Positions 1-11,523 are shown, counted from the stretch's first letter. The stretch: 64,000 bases of DNA from Narthecium ossifragum (GCA_963920575.1 OY986965.1:14770290-14834289), one strand, 5' to 3'. The notes: generated from the letters alone by a model not told the origin. Numbers and translations: made by a program.

Positions 1-3000
1 CTAACTCCATACAAAAGGATTAATAAATAAGAGAAAAGATACCAGGAAATTCTTAATCAACAACTAGGATTCTACCATGGCTTCCTAAGATCATGGCACA
101 TTAATCACGCTGAATGGCTTTCCTAATAGTTGATAAGTTAATGGCTAGTTCTCTTTATCACTCAACAAGTTTTAGTTAGGATTCCTTGTTGGCAAGAACA
201 ATTATCTAAATGTCAGTGATCGAATGATTAGTTACGTTCACTGCTAATGAACCCTCTTATTAGGATGAATTCATCGCAAATAGTATTACTGATATAGATT
301 TAGGTGTAAGATCAAGATGGGATTAGCATCTTGATAGCCAAAACTATAAAGGTAGGATGTATGAAGGATTAGAGATAGAACGTAATGGGACTAGCACTAT
401 TATAGTGGGACTAGCACTATACAATCCCAAACTACGAAAAAGATTTCATCCGAGATACCATGGGTGTCGCGCCCCGACCCGCGAAAGCCCAACCGGGCCG
501 GGCGACGCGAACCGGAACCTAACAAACGCGGAAGAAAAGCTGGTGAGGGTTCCCTCTAACCTATTGGTCTCCCTAGCAAGTCACCAAAAGCACCCTCAAA
601 TAAAACAACAATTAGCAACACCTCGAACCTCAGATTAAGAAGTCAAGCGTTAATATACAAATCCTCGGAGAGGGGAAGATTCAAATACATCATCACTCCC
701 GTAGGTGACTATCTAACATAGGTATAAAAGCAGTAAACGATCACCACCTCTCAAAGACCACCAAGCGCCGCTGCACTGCCAACCAACTGCCCGGTAGGGG
801 CCAAAGAAGAAGAACCGACGCCTGCACCTGCAAAACGCAGCCCCGGGTAGGTGTGAGCACTAAGCTCAGTAGGGATCTATACTACGACACACAGAAGGAA
901 GAGGGAAACACAACAGTGTCGCCCTCAAGTAGGATCTGGGTGTATACAGGGGTCCCATAACCCCACCGCGTGTCCTTGAGGCCCAGGGACGGCACTCAAT
1001 AACACCTGAGGCCCAGGGACGGCGCTCAGGAACAGGAACAACACTGGCGACACTACAGGTCAGCACAGTGGGACACCGGCTACACCTCAGCATCCGACTC
1101 GAGACCGACACGACCTCTACAGTCATCAAGCATCATGTGTACCAGTCCTCTAAGCCTATCATAAGATCGACTGGACACCACAATTCAAACCGGGTCCAAA
1201 CTACCCAACCCCGGTCCTAGGGCTAAGTCCGAGCTTCCAGCCTCGGGACGGCGACCCAAAGATCACCCACGCCCTAACCAATGCAACTAATGCACAATTC
1301 AACGATGCATGCTATGACATACACAAACAGGAGATAGGCATGCGACAGTATGGCAAACATCATATAAGTCAACCGGATCGCTACAGCGGTACTACCGACC
1401 GCTGCCAGCCGATCCGCAGCGGGTCCCGGCATTACGACGGTACGATGACCGTCGACCGCAGACTCCTGCAACGGGAAGCAACCCCGAAAACCGCTGATGA
1501 ACAGAAGAAAAATAATATTATAATTCGACATATAATATTATATTTAAAAATACCAAATGTTCTCTACAAGAGGCTATTTGATCTGGTCGATCCGACATCC
1601 AAACGATGTCGGATTCAAGATCCAACTTAGCTACCAGTAGAGATACATCTATGGATCAACATATCCAAAATCCAGCATTATCCAAGGGTTGGATTAACGG
1701 GAAAACGCTAATGAAAACCACTAATCAAAACTAACTTTATAATTAATTGCTGCAACGCAGCCCTCCAGAAAACAATTCATTAGAAATCGTCAAAAAATCG
1801 GAAAAATACGAAACAAGATGGAATGGAAAGCTAATGAAGAGATCTACAACTCTTATGTTTACCAAAAGCCAAGATCATGTACTCACCAGCCGGAAAACGC
1901 GCCGCAAGCCGGCTGTTTCTCAAGAACAGCAGAAAAACAGAGAAACCGAGTTTAATCATGTAATAAACCTACTCAAATCTCAACTGATTAGCATGAAACT
2001 TAGATCAGTTATTCTAATAGGTAAGAAGCATCTACAAGCATGAGGATCAACAGATCCGACGGTTAAATCACGCGAAACCCACTTAAGAACACTCGTAGGT
2101 AGAAGAACCTACCCAACTGCGCGTTCCTCGGTTGATCCCTCGCAAACCGGTCACCAACACGACTCCAAACCACCTCAGCTATGTTCCTCTCGTCGCCACG
2201 AATCCAACAAGCTTTAGAACACCCAATTTGATGGTCGGAGGAGGGAGAACGGCGAAGAAGAAGCTGGCCGGCGGAGAAGAGAAGAAACAGAGCACCGCGG
2301 GAAAGAAGAGAAAGGAAGAAGAAGAAGAGAAGAGAAGAGAAGGGAAGAAGAAGAAGGAAAAGCTTGGGGGAAAGCCGGGAAAGCCGGAGGAAAGGCTGGG
2401 GGAGGGGAGGGAAAGTCCTCCCTCCCCTGACAGGGGAAAACGATGGTCGACTGACGTCATCGCGGAAGAGAAAAACGCACCGACTGTTTGATCACGAGTC
2501 CGATCGATTGCTCCTACGAGCGATCGATCGCTCTCGAGCCGCAAACAGCCCCAAAACCTTCTGCACTAAGCGATCGATCTCCAAAGCATGTCAGATCGAT
2601 CTGGCTAGCAAGGCCAGATCGATCTCCTTCGCCCAGAAAGGCAAACTTGGGCTAAAACACAAGCCCAAGCTCAGATCTTCCGATTTCGGGTTCACCTAGC
2701 CATTCTAACAAACACGAACACAGATAAGGTCAGTGTGTGCACACGCGAGTGTGAAACAAACCAACAAGGCACAATTTACCAAATTGCCCTTGGGGTCCAA
2801 GAAACAATGCGATCCATCGGATCGCGTGCTCGACGCGAAACAAACCAACGAGCCACGGACCCGACCCAACCGGTCAACCCAGGAGTAGAGGGACGGGTCC
2901 TCACGATGGGACTAGCATGATCCTCTTATTTGGATGAATCCAATCCAAACCCTAGCATACACAAGCTCCGGAATCAAGTGCAAACAAGAACAATCCATAC

Positions 3001-3975
3001 ATCCAGTAAGAAATCGACACCAAGGTATAAAAGAAATAGAAATCAATCCATATAAGCCAATCAATAATGTAAGCAAGCTCTAGATCTAAGAAATCCCTAA
3101 TAGAAACCCTAGTTACATCATAAGAATCCCATGATTAAAAGTTTAGCTACTCATCTTTAGGGTTTGATCCATAGATGAAGGTTGATGAAGCTCTTCCACC
3201 ATGGATTTCCTACCAAAGATCCCTACCTAACTTATGTAAAAGAAGGAAGAAAAAGAACCAAGAAGGCTCAGCCAAAAGGCCAAGGAAGAGCCCCTAAAAA
3301 ACCTAAAAGATGCTTATTTATAGCCTTAAGTGTCTCCATCCTCGGATTAGATCTAAACCGTTGATTTTCTTCACTGGGAAAGTAGGATCGATCCCTCTAG
3401 GGGTGTAGGATCGATCTGTTGCATCAAAATCTTCAATTTCTGGCTACGCCCGAGTCGGATCGATCCTACCAGGGGTGTCGGATCGATCCTACTCAGTAGG
3501 ATGGATAGTAGGATCGATCCTACTGTGTTCCTCTGAAAAATATGCATTCGGTCAGTCTGCTGCATAGACGGATCGATTCTACTAGGGAGACGGATCGATC
3601 TTTCTTTCCTGAGTATTTATTGTTCTGCCATCCAGACTGCGCCATCGGTACTAAAAATGTCATAACTTCTTCTAGAAAACTCAGAATCACGAACCATAAA
3701 CTTCTCCCGAAACTAAACTTCAAGAGCTTCCCAATCATATATGGCACATCATCTGGTTCTTCCTGAACAAGTACAGTTTAATCTTCAAAGCTAATCCATC
3801 TTCATTCCTTTGCTCCTAACAGGTTTTTATTTGTTCGTTTTAGCACCAAACATGATCTAATCGTCATTGAAGGCTCTTATACCTGAAATACATCAGAGAC
3901 TGTCAAAATAACATTCCTCGGAGACTAACGAGACCTAGTTAAAAGGGTCATTTGTGCACTTTTCACGTCTTATCA
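1..3975 (-). mobile_element. Family A LTR (Athila/Tat-type Ty3/gypsy), interrupted, cut by window edge
   Basis: Read on the minus strand, the LTR starts TGATAAGACGTGAAAAGTGC at 3975 and runs leftwards through 2911, then resumes at 464 and leaves the window at base 1. The gap 465-2905 is a later solo LTR insertion. It matches the LTRs at 35335-37071 and 45860-47576 in order. It holds the shared module (about 3640-3780), a cluster of GATCGATC palindromes (about 3370-3605) and a minus-strand TATA-like box near 3313-3323. By comparison with the full copies, roughly 220 bp of its 3' end lie outside the window. It interrupts the Asn-rich ORF at its right edge. Whether it is a solo LTR or one end of an element cannot be seen. 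Confidence 0.85.
465..2905 (-). mobile_element. Solo LTR, family C (Met-primed Ty3/gypsy), TSD ATGGG
   Basis: This 2441-bp insert splits the family A LTR. ATGGG is repeated directly on both sides (460-464 and 2906-2910), and the uninterrupted sequence is seen in the intact family A copies. On the minus strand it starts CGTGAGGACCC (one base off the TGTGAGGACCC of the copy at 23498) and ends GGGGCGCGACA. It lines up with 23498-25939 (2442 bp) and with the truncated LTR ending at 20247. It carries a CT-rich tract (about 2230-2430) and GATCGATC sites (about 2510-2640). No internal domain is present, so it is a solo LTR. Confidence 0.9.
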
Positions 3976-3977
3976 AC

Positions 3978-4130
3978 CGATAATTATTTTGAGGAGGTAT
4001 TTTGTTTGGCAGATAATTATTTTGAAGAGATATTTTGTTTCGTCGATATTTATTTTGAGGAGGTATTTTGTTTGGCCGATAATTATTTTGAGGAGGTATC
4101 TCATTTGCCCGATAATTATTCTGAGGAGGT
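3978..4130. repeat. 33-bp tandem repeat (5 copies) inside the Asn-rich ORF
   Basis: The plus strand repeats GATAATTATTTTGAGGAGGT with small changes about every 33 bp. It encodes the PPQNNYR-type repeats on the minus strand. Confidence 0.8.
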
Positions 4131-4315
4131 ACGTCGGTCATCCTTGGGCCATTACCATTATTTCCGATCTGCCTATTATTTTGTCCACCTACTTGACCAA
4201 TACCTTGACTACTTCAGTTATTATTTTGGCCAAAATTTTGGCCATTGTATTAGCCATTAGTGTTTGGGACATTTAAAAGGACAGGATTAGTTGGATTAAT
4301 AGGAACACCATTATA

Positions 4316-4863
4316 TAGGGGTGTGCAACGGGTCGGGTCACAGGTAAATGGGTGCGAGTCGGACCCGACCCGTTAATTTTGCACACCCTTGTGACCCGCC
4401 CATGAACCTGCTATTTTTTAACAGGTAAACAGGTTAACAGGTAAATGGGTAAACATGTACATGTTAACCCGTTTAACCTGCTATTTTTTCAGGATTCTAG
4501 GATGATTTCTCAACCTTATTCATATCTCTAATTAGCCACCTTCCAAACAAAAAAGTTAAAGCACATTATTTGCTTGAGTACAACATAAGAAGGCAGCAGT
4601 ATTGACATTTCAGGACTGAAAATAATTTCAGCATACATATCATGAAATATAATTTTTTAAAATTTTTTTAATTTTAACAGGTAAACGGGTTAACCCGTTA
4701 ATAAAAAACCGAATACCCATTACCCAACCCGTTTTTCACCATAACGGGTCGGGTTCGACCCGACCTGACTCATTTTTTACCACCTCATGTCCCGCCCGTT
4801 AAGGCTCGGGTCGGGTGTTTTGACCGGGTCGAAACGGGTTACTCGACCCGTTGTACACCCCTA
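4316..4863. mobile_element. hAT-type MITE with 8-bp TSD CCATTATA
   Basis: The ends are inverted: TAGGGGTGTGCAACGGGTCG on the left, and TAGGGGTGTACAACGGGTCG reading inward from the right. CCATTATA is duplicated at 4308-4315 and 4864-4871. An 8-bp target duplication with a TAGGGGTG-type terminus is the mark of hAT elements. The inside is rich in ACGGGT/ACCCGT repeats and has no ORF, so it is non-autonomous. It broke the Asn-rich ORF. Confidence 0.88.
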
Positions 4864-5597
4864 CCATTATATGACAATCCTATCCGGTTAACGATATATC
4901 CTGAACTAACAACATTGAAGACTGGCTGCTGATTGTTAGGTGATATATATGACCCAGGTGTTTGGCCGATTACATTTCGTCTTGGGCCATTGTCATTATT
5001 TAATGTCATCGGCCTATAAAATTGATTATTATGATTAGGGTTGTTCTGACCTATCTGGCCATTTTGGTTTTGACTGACAGATGGATTATTTAAAAGCACA
5101 TATCCTGTGCTAGTCTCAGGCCTGATTATGGTGTTAGGCGGGAATCCTTGACTATTATTATTCATATGATTGTTATTAACATCTTGGTCGATGTTATGAG
5201 CAGTATGTGATGTCCGTCTAATGATGTTATGGCCATTATTTGTGTTTGGCATGGTCAAGTTCATGAAATTTTACATAGCTTCTATAAAAGGTCACAAGGC
5301 CACAGCTATGTGATTTTCCATCTATTGGTTATTGGCCTGTAAGGCTTCATCTGCGGTCCCTGTAGTTATTGTTTCATAATCCGGGCCATTCCTGATTGAT
5401 GGTTCACCCTGTTCCGCATTGCGATATATCGTCCTTACTTGTGGATGGGCGATAGGTGGTTGGTCGATTGGTTCATTATCATTACCATCTTCAATGGCTG
5501 GAGCATCGTCGTGATCGGCGTTTCCTTCACTACTTTGAGTTTCTTGTCCAGTATGGGTAACTACCATACCATTAGGTCCACTTTGACCGATTTGCAT

Positions 5598-6145
5598 AAA
5601 AAAATTTGATACGTGGTTCCACCGGGTGTATCAAAAAATATTGACATAAAAATCTTATCGTTGATCAGCAGAGTTAAAATAGTCAAAATGTTAAAAACCA
5701 AGAACGTACAAAGTCTCAACTCGCTCCTGATTCCACTGAGACAAGCTAATCATGACCCCATCACCCCCAGTCTTCCCAAAATACTCTCCCGAAGTGTGTA
5801 TTCAGGGGAATTTTGGAAACGGACATGAACAAACTTTTGGGACCGACACGCCCAGTAAAATCCCACCGGATTTGTCGGAAACGCGGACCCCCTCCCCTAT
5901 CTTTCCTCCACTTCCACCGGTTCTTCCCGTCACCCGGTACCCTCGGCTAACGGATGCTCGAATAACGGATCGCAACCAAACCCAATAACGTGCTTTCTTG
6001 CCAAAGGGAAGGCTTATCGGGTCATGATTCCCGTAGGATCCGACCCGTAGCCATGGTCTGCACCCACTTCCCGGTTTCCAGGGGATCCGTTTCCATTCTA
6101 TCTCGCAAACGACAGGCTAATCCCGGTCACCCGTCATCGTCCCCT
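5598..6145. other. Gene-free stretch: retroelement leader remnant, then probable displaced methyltransferase promoter
   Basis: The left part (to about 5650) looks like the leader of the Asn-rich element. The rest is moderately GC-rich with no ORF of note. Because the MULE at 6155-11314 sits between this stretch and the methyltransferase 5'UTR, the sequence up to 6145 was probably the original upstream promoter of that gene. This is inferred from position, not from motifs. Confidence 0.4.
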
Positions 6146-6497
6146 TTTATATATGCAAAATGATACGTTTACAACACTTGGCTCCAAATTGTCTCCAACA
6201 TGGTGGGACCCACCCTGAGACCCACCCACTTAACCCAGCACAAAAAAAACTGAATTTTGGTGAAAACTAGATGGGCTCCCCCCTAATACCATTTCATTCG
6301 ATCAAAGAGACAGGGCACCCTCTCCACCACCCATACACACCACCACCGGGGACCCCACTAGCGACCCAGATCTCCGGCGTCCCTCTCCACTTCCGGCGAC
6401 CGCCGCCAGCCACCGCCAACACGCTCTGAAACAGAAGACAGAATAGATCAAACATCGCCCCCACAAAACCCTAGAACTCAATTTCTCCTCTCTCGAA

Positions 6498-6869
6498 ATG
6501 GCGAGCTCAGAATCAACTCCTTCCATCCCTCCCACAGCTCCTCTCTCCTAGGTAAGTCTTCTCTCTCCCTACACTTCTGATTCACATATGATTACATATA
6601 TTTGGAGACATTTGTGTTTCAAAAGTTAGGTCTTCTCTCTCCCTGCTCTTGCTAAAGTTGAAGGAAAAAAGAGTTTTGAATTGGTGGAGGTTGTTAATGG
6701 GACAATGGATGCTCATCTTCGTTACTTCAATCAAGTATATGATACTAAAGCAATACCAAAGTCCTCCGACTTCATCTGACTGTGCCAAGTTATGCTGTTC
6801 TAATTTTAAACATTTTGTTTCATGCAGGGATATGAGTTATTGCATCAACTGGAGCCTTATGTCAACCAG
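6498..6869 (+). pseudogene. Captured ARF-GAP (AGD/ACAP-type) exons inside the MULE
   Basis: Two exon-like pieces with intact splice borders are present. 6658-6734 reads VEGKKSFELVEV then VNGTMDAHLRYFNQ and is followed by a GTATAT donor. 6828-6869, preceded by CATGCAG, reads GYELLHQLEPYVNQ. From memory of the family, plant AGD1-AGD4 proteins have this block in the BAR domain (GTMDAHLRYFKQ followed by GYELLHQMEPYINQ), with an exon junction at the same place. Upstream, 6498-6551 is a short ATG-led exon-like stretch (MASSESTPSIPPTAPLS) ending at a GTAAGT donor, which may be a transduplicated 5' exon from this or another gene. The PH, ARF-GAP and ankyrin parts are absent, so this is a fragment, not a working gene. 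Confidence 0.7.
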
Positions 6870-6875
6870 GTCTAA

Positions 6876-7876
6876 TTATCCAACATTAGTTTCTCTATCA
6901 TATGGATTTTACAGGGTCTCAATATCCTTGACTTTTTGGCCAAAAGGTGCATCTTTTGTTAAATTTAATTTCCATATAACAAAGACAAGAAGACCCAAGA
7001 AGGGACAAAAATAAACAAATTAGGAGCTTGAGTACAAAGTTACAGTCTTCAACAAAATAATGTACCATGTTGCAGGAAATATGTGCTGAACTTCCGTAGT
7101 TGTCTGTGATAGAAACATGCTATAGTCATAATTCCTTGACTGATTGCAGCAATGTCTGCTAATTCTCTCTTTTCTTGCCTTTTTTGGAGCTATTTTTTTT
7201 CCAATTCTTCTTGCTAGTCTAGTATTTCTCTCTTTTCCTACCTTTTGATATTTTTCTTTTCTTTGTCCCTTGTGCAGCATGGCCCAATGCAAATTGAAGG
7301 TGAGAGTTTCAGTGGGACTCGAGGGCTTCACCGTTCAGCAGGACGATGTGATGGAGTAGAGTAACCGGGGTGAGAATAATGAGGATGAGGATGAGAATGA
7401 GGACAACGAGAAAGAGGAGGAAATTATGCTGCTATTGTTTGTACATAGAGCTAGATTATTGGACATATGTAAAACCTGGATTCATGTATGTTATTGTTCA
7501 AGTAATGAATTCCATAATTTGTTCTTGTACAAGTAATGAAGTTTGAACTTTGAACGTATTTATTGTTGTAGATTGACCATGACATGGCGTGAATCTAATA
7601 TAGGAACTGTGTTTGTTGCTATTGTTGACTGTCTAATGAGACGTTGAGACGTCAGGCTACGCAAAAAAATAGGGGAGATGCTATCAAAATTTTTCCGGAA
7701 GTAGTACTTAAACGCATTTTCAGCACCTAATAACCTGCTTTCTGCACTTTACACTCAGTTTCAGCAACCAAAATCATGTTTTCTGCACTTTTACACACAT
7801 ATTTAGCACCAAAATCAATGTCATAAGTAACAAAAGTAACTATACAAATTCATCATTATCCATTGGAAGCAAGCAA
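6876..7876 (+). other. MULE interior without a recognised gene
   Basis: Mostly AT-rich. Around 7280-7440 the plus strand holds a short coding-like stretch preceded by TTGTGCAG (HGPMQIEGESFSGTRGFTVQ and so on, then stop), followed by an acidic Glu/Asp-rich run. It may be the tail of another captured transcript. I do not recognise it. Confidence 0.35.
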
Positions 7877-10706
7877 CTATTCTAAAAAACTTGATTGTCC
7901 TCCCCAACCCTGCCCTTGACTTTCCAACAAACTTGATTGTCCTGCCCAAACTTGACTTGACATAGAAGATGGTTGCCCTCGCGACACTTGACTACCCAAT
8001 AAACTTGGCACGTTGCCTTGTGAACTTGGAAAGTAATTCACCAATTGGTTAAAGGTCGATGTAGTTGGGCCAAAATTTGGAGAATGTGAGAAGATACTTC
8101 CACCTTGTATCATATTTGGTTGCATATTATGTGGCATCATGTTTGACCACATTGGTGGCCCCATAAAAGAGCTCTGGTAACTCTGCCCAACAAGAAAAAT
8201 AAAGGACTATCAATAACTTTAACATGAAATAGGAAATTAGAATGAAAAAAAAAAAGATTCTTACGTTTACATTTACAACACTCTCTTGTGTCCCATCCAC
8301 ATGGTCAACCGCAATCTCCTCAACTTCCTGAAATTAGCAAATAAACTAAACTACTAAGCATTCATCGAATATATCTATATTTCTACATTAACTATTAAGT
8401 AACAAATAAAAAAGAACTTATACCTTGGTTTTTCCATTGGACAGTGTCTTCTTTTTTGCTTCCCTTTTCTTCTTAACTTCTTTTTCTAGAAAACCTTGCT
8501 TCCTTTTAGTCGGTGGTCTCCCTTTTCTTCTTTGGTTTTCTGGGTCAATTATGTTCATGCTTTGTTTTGAAGGTAAAACTCCATTTCCAAGTGATAAAGA
8601 ATCAATAGGAGTATCATGCGCCACATTATTTTCACAAACAATCGAATCATCAATCAACTCTTGTTTTAGCTCGTGTCCCCGTCTCATCACCAGTTCATAT
8701 TTTTCTTGAGAAATTTCCGCCAAATCCGCAACACCATCATAAAGTTTGCAAATGTTGTCATGCCGCTGGGCCTCAATTGTCTTTGCCGAGTTATCGTACT
8801 TGATCCTCACTTTAGTGTAGACCCTTTTCACATTTTTGCTCCATCTTTTCAAGACATACTTGTCAGGCACTATGTCAATTCCCCTTTCATCGTACACAAT
8901 CAATTGATGTCTACACATCATTCCTCTAGTCTCAAACAATCCACAATTACAATGTGCCTCATTGGTTTCATCATTAAAATGGACAGTAAATGACACTTGT
9001 TTTTTCGTTTTGTTGTCTTCTTCTCCAAATGTAACCCACTGTTTTACCTCATATTCAAAAATAATATGACCACCTTCTTTTCTATACGAATGACACCTCA
9101 TTTTCCCGGTCAATTCTTTTTGAAACTCTTTAAACTTGGCATGCGTGTAAACACTTTGAAATTGCTTCTCCAACTCATCATCCTCATCAATACAGGGGAT
9201 GTAAGTGCTCCAACTTCTCATATCATCCAGTTTTTCGCTTTCCACCTTGTTTGCCAATGCATTTTCATATTGCTCTACAAACTGTTTTAAAGTCATCTTG
9301 GAATGAATGTATCCATCAAAATATGCATTCACACCCTCACTTCTTTGAGTGGATGACATTCCTGCCCAAAATACATCCTTCAAATATGCACGCACCCACC
9401 GATTTCTCTCCATATACAACCCTTGTAACCATTTGTTACTTTGAAGTTCGTACTTTGTGATGAACTCTTTCCAAGCATCCTCAAATTCTTGAATTGATAA
9501 GGATTCATAAACTGCATGGCGCAAACACCAACTGATTGATTCATATTTCTCATACCCTTTCAACTTTTCTGGCACTTTTTTCATTATATGCCAAATGCAC
9601 CACCGATGTCGGGTATCTGGGAATACAATTTCAATAGCATTCTTCATGGCCTGACATTGATCGGTAAGAATTGCGCTCGGAGCACGACCCGACATGCATG
9701 TTTTCCATGTCTCGAATAACCACACAAATGACTCTGTGTCTTCATGAGAAATAAGTCCACATCCTAATAATATCGACTTACCATGATGATTCACGCCTAC
9801 AAATGGAGCAAAAGGCATGTCATACTTGTTTACCAAGTAAGTTGTGTAAAATGTCACAGCATCACCAAACTCCTTGCAAGCTGCCCTACTCCTTGCATCA
9901 GCCCAAAATACATTCCTCAGTCTACCCTTTTCATTCAGATCCATTGCAAAGAAGAACTCAGAATTGTCAGCTTTCATTCTCATGAAATAACTATGCATTG
10001 CTTCGGCATCTCCTTCTTGAAGTCGCAAACGCCGAAGTTTGTCCAAATAATTTCTACAATCCCTCTCAAGATATCGAACCTCACCAGGTCCCCCAGCCTC
10101 AATTTGAAGTGCATCATAAGTCTTATGCAAGTTGATCCCGGCTAAGTCATTCACTTCAAGCTTCTTTTTTGCGTCTGAATCAAGCACCCTATTGCTCTTG
10201 AAAAATCTCACCTTTCCCGGGCTTTGTTCGTGATTGTGGTCCAAAACAACCCGACTTAACCCCCACTTTCCATTCGAGAGTACAACAGCCGTAATGTGAG
10301 CTTGACAACCAATTCTTGATTGTGGCCTTGGTTTGACTGGGTTGCTTGTTCTCACCTTTGCCTTTCCCCCACGATTGCATGAAAGAGTCGCATCCTTCAA
10401 CTTTCCATCTACTCCTTTTCTCGATGTTCTTTTAACTATAGCAAACCCCTTTTGTTTAGCATATCTTGAGTAATACAAATAAACTTCGTCTAAGGTGTCA
10501 AATGTCATTCCCACCTTCGGTTCCTCAACTGTATTTTCACAATTTTCTTTTGCCTCCTTCCCATTCTCATTAGTATTTATCTCATCACCTTCTTCGTTTG
10601 GAGGACCACTCCGCACCTCTACTTCGTCATCGCTATCTCCATTCCATACCTCTTCTTCTACTAAAGGAGGAGGCATTGCCGACGAAACAGACTCCGGCAA
10701 CATCAT
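7877..10706 (-). CDS. FAR1-related (FRS-like) MULE transposase, three exons, first catalytic Asp replaced by Tyr
   Basis: Exons are 10706-8424, 8327-8265 and 8182-7877, all phase 0 with GT-AG borders, giving 883 aa. The start is the first ATG (MMLPES); the frame is open further upstream but without an ATG, and a CAG just before suggests a 5'UTR intron. Domains: acidic N-terminus; FAR1 DNA-binding zinc finger about 70-160 (C110, C134, H157, H159); MULE transposase core about 275-470; SWIM zinc finger CNCG..CRH (C586, C588, C598, H600); basic KR-rich stretch near 730-760; Gln/Ser/Gly-rich tail from exon 3. FAR1/FHY3-type proteins descend from MULE transposases and can act as transcription factors. 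The DDE set is incomplete: the usual FDTTY is FYTTY (Tyr287, codon TAC at 9846-9848), while D349 (ILTDQ) and E457 (QRSEG) remain. The long open frame inside TIRs says young transposon; the lost Asp says a cleavage-dead or regulatory protein. A GA/GT microsatellite lies in its leader. Confidence 0.88.
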
Positions 10707-10933
10707 CCACTGGTTCAAGAACAAATAGAATATAATTAGTTATATGGGACATGTAATACACAAACAACTAAGATAAAATGTGTGTGGTACTAGAGAAGTA
10801 AATCATTCTTAATAGGAAGCAAAAACAATTTGAAGTTTCAGGTACTAGAGAAGTGTGGCAAAAAATGCCTCACCTAGTTTTTTTCAAACAATTAGGGTTT
10901 GCAATTGGGGTTATCTCTATGAATGGAACAAGC

Positions 10934-10935
<2 letters not shown>

Positions 10936-10988
<53 letters not shown>
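10936..10988. repeat. (GT)n(GA)n microsatellite
   Basis: GTGTGTGTGTGTG runs into about 18 GA units, in the leader of the FAR1-related gene inside the MULE. Confidence 0.9.
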
Positions 10989-11314
10989 TCAACCTTATGA
11001 GTGTTTTCGAAAGGAGATCGCTGGAAGCCGTCTAATTCAGAGCGTTGTTGGCGACGGCGACGGTCACCAGAGGTGGAGAGGGTTGTTGGAGAAGTGGGTC
11101 GCCGGTAGGTTCGCCGGTGCTGGTGTTCATCGGTTGGGGTTGGTGCTCGCTTCTCTCTCGCTCACTCTCTGTGGTGAAACGTAATGTGGGTGGGGGAGGG
11201 AAAGCAAACTGGGTTCACCAAAATTCAGTTTTTTTTTTTAGGCTGGGTTAAGTGGGTGGGTCCCACCGTGTTGGAGACAATTTGGAGCTAAGCTTTGTAA
11301 ATGTATCATTTTTG

Positions 11315-11323
11315 TTTATATAT
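11315..11323 (+). promoter_or_regulatory. TATA-like box of the methyltransferase gene, equal to the MULE target duplication
   Basis: TTTATATAT is followed by CACCATTCTCC and a CT-rich leader-like sequence about 200 bp before the methyltransferase ATG. The same 9 bases occur at 6146-6154. The uninterrupted sequence would read CCCTTTTATATATCACC, a good plant TATA box, so the MULE appears to have inserted in the TATA box and left one copy in place. Confidence 0.55.
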
Positions 11324-11523
11324 CACCATTCTCCGCTCCCCCACCTAAGTGAGCTTAAAAGGAGTAGAGAGACGCGGTGGACGGGATCAAAGATCTCGTC
11401 CGTCCACCTTCGATTCGACGGCCGTTGTTCGACGATCTCCTCCACTCAGTGAGTCGCTCAACTCGGAAGGCCTCTATCGAGCTTGCATTTGGGGGCCGGA
11501 AAAATCCTAGATTTCGATCGGAA

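Larger units (their letters stand above)
3976..5597 (-). pseudogene. Asn-rich ORF relic with 11-residue tandem repeats, unknown (probably retroelement gag-like)
   Basis: Minus-strand reading is open over 5597-5322, then after stops over 5264-4872, and continues across a MITE (4316-4863) into 4307-3976. The first part is acidic. The second is rich in Asn, Gln and Pro. The 3' part (about 4130-3978) holds five 11-residue repeats of the type PPQNNYRPNKI, encoded by 33-bp DNA repeats. Removing the MITE and one copy of its target duplication keeps the frame open (YNG joined to VPINPTN). Several in-frame stops (two between 4260 and 4200) show decay. The family A LTR cuts its 3' end. Upstream, near 5615-5640, the minus strand reads GATACACCCGGTGGAACC, which resembles the leader of Tat-type gypsy elements. 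That points to a retroelement origin, but I do not recognise a domain. Confidence 0.5.
6155..11314 (-). mobile_element. Mutator-like element (MULE) with FAR1-related transposase and captured gene exons
   Basis: Terminal inverted repeats lie at 6155-6264 and 11214-11314. They share, reading inward, AATGATAC-TTTACAA, then GCTCCAAATTGTCTCCAAC and GGTGGGACCCACC, with one short duplication in the left copy. A 9-bp direct repeat, TTTATATAT, flanks them exactly (6146-6154 and 11315-11323). 9-bp duplications and long TIRs define MULEs. Inside are a minus-strand FAR1-related gene (7877-10706) and, near the left end, plus-strand exons of an ARF-GAP gene taken from the host. The target duplication is A/T-rich, but it abuts both TIRs exactly, so I trust the borders. 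Confidence 0.85.

Noticed and set aside
2132..2699. Lys/Glu- and Ser/Pro-rich ORFs on both strands
   Set aside because: They are low-complexity readings of the CT-rich tract in the family C LTR; the same tract recurs in the other copies with different frames.
10704..10724. Start of the FAR1-related protein at 10724
   Set aside because: That codon is TTG. The first ATG is at 10706-10704, and a CAG before it suggests a splice acceptor.
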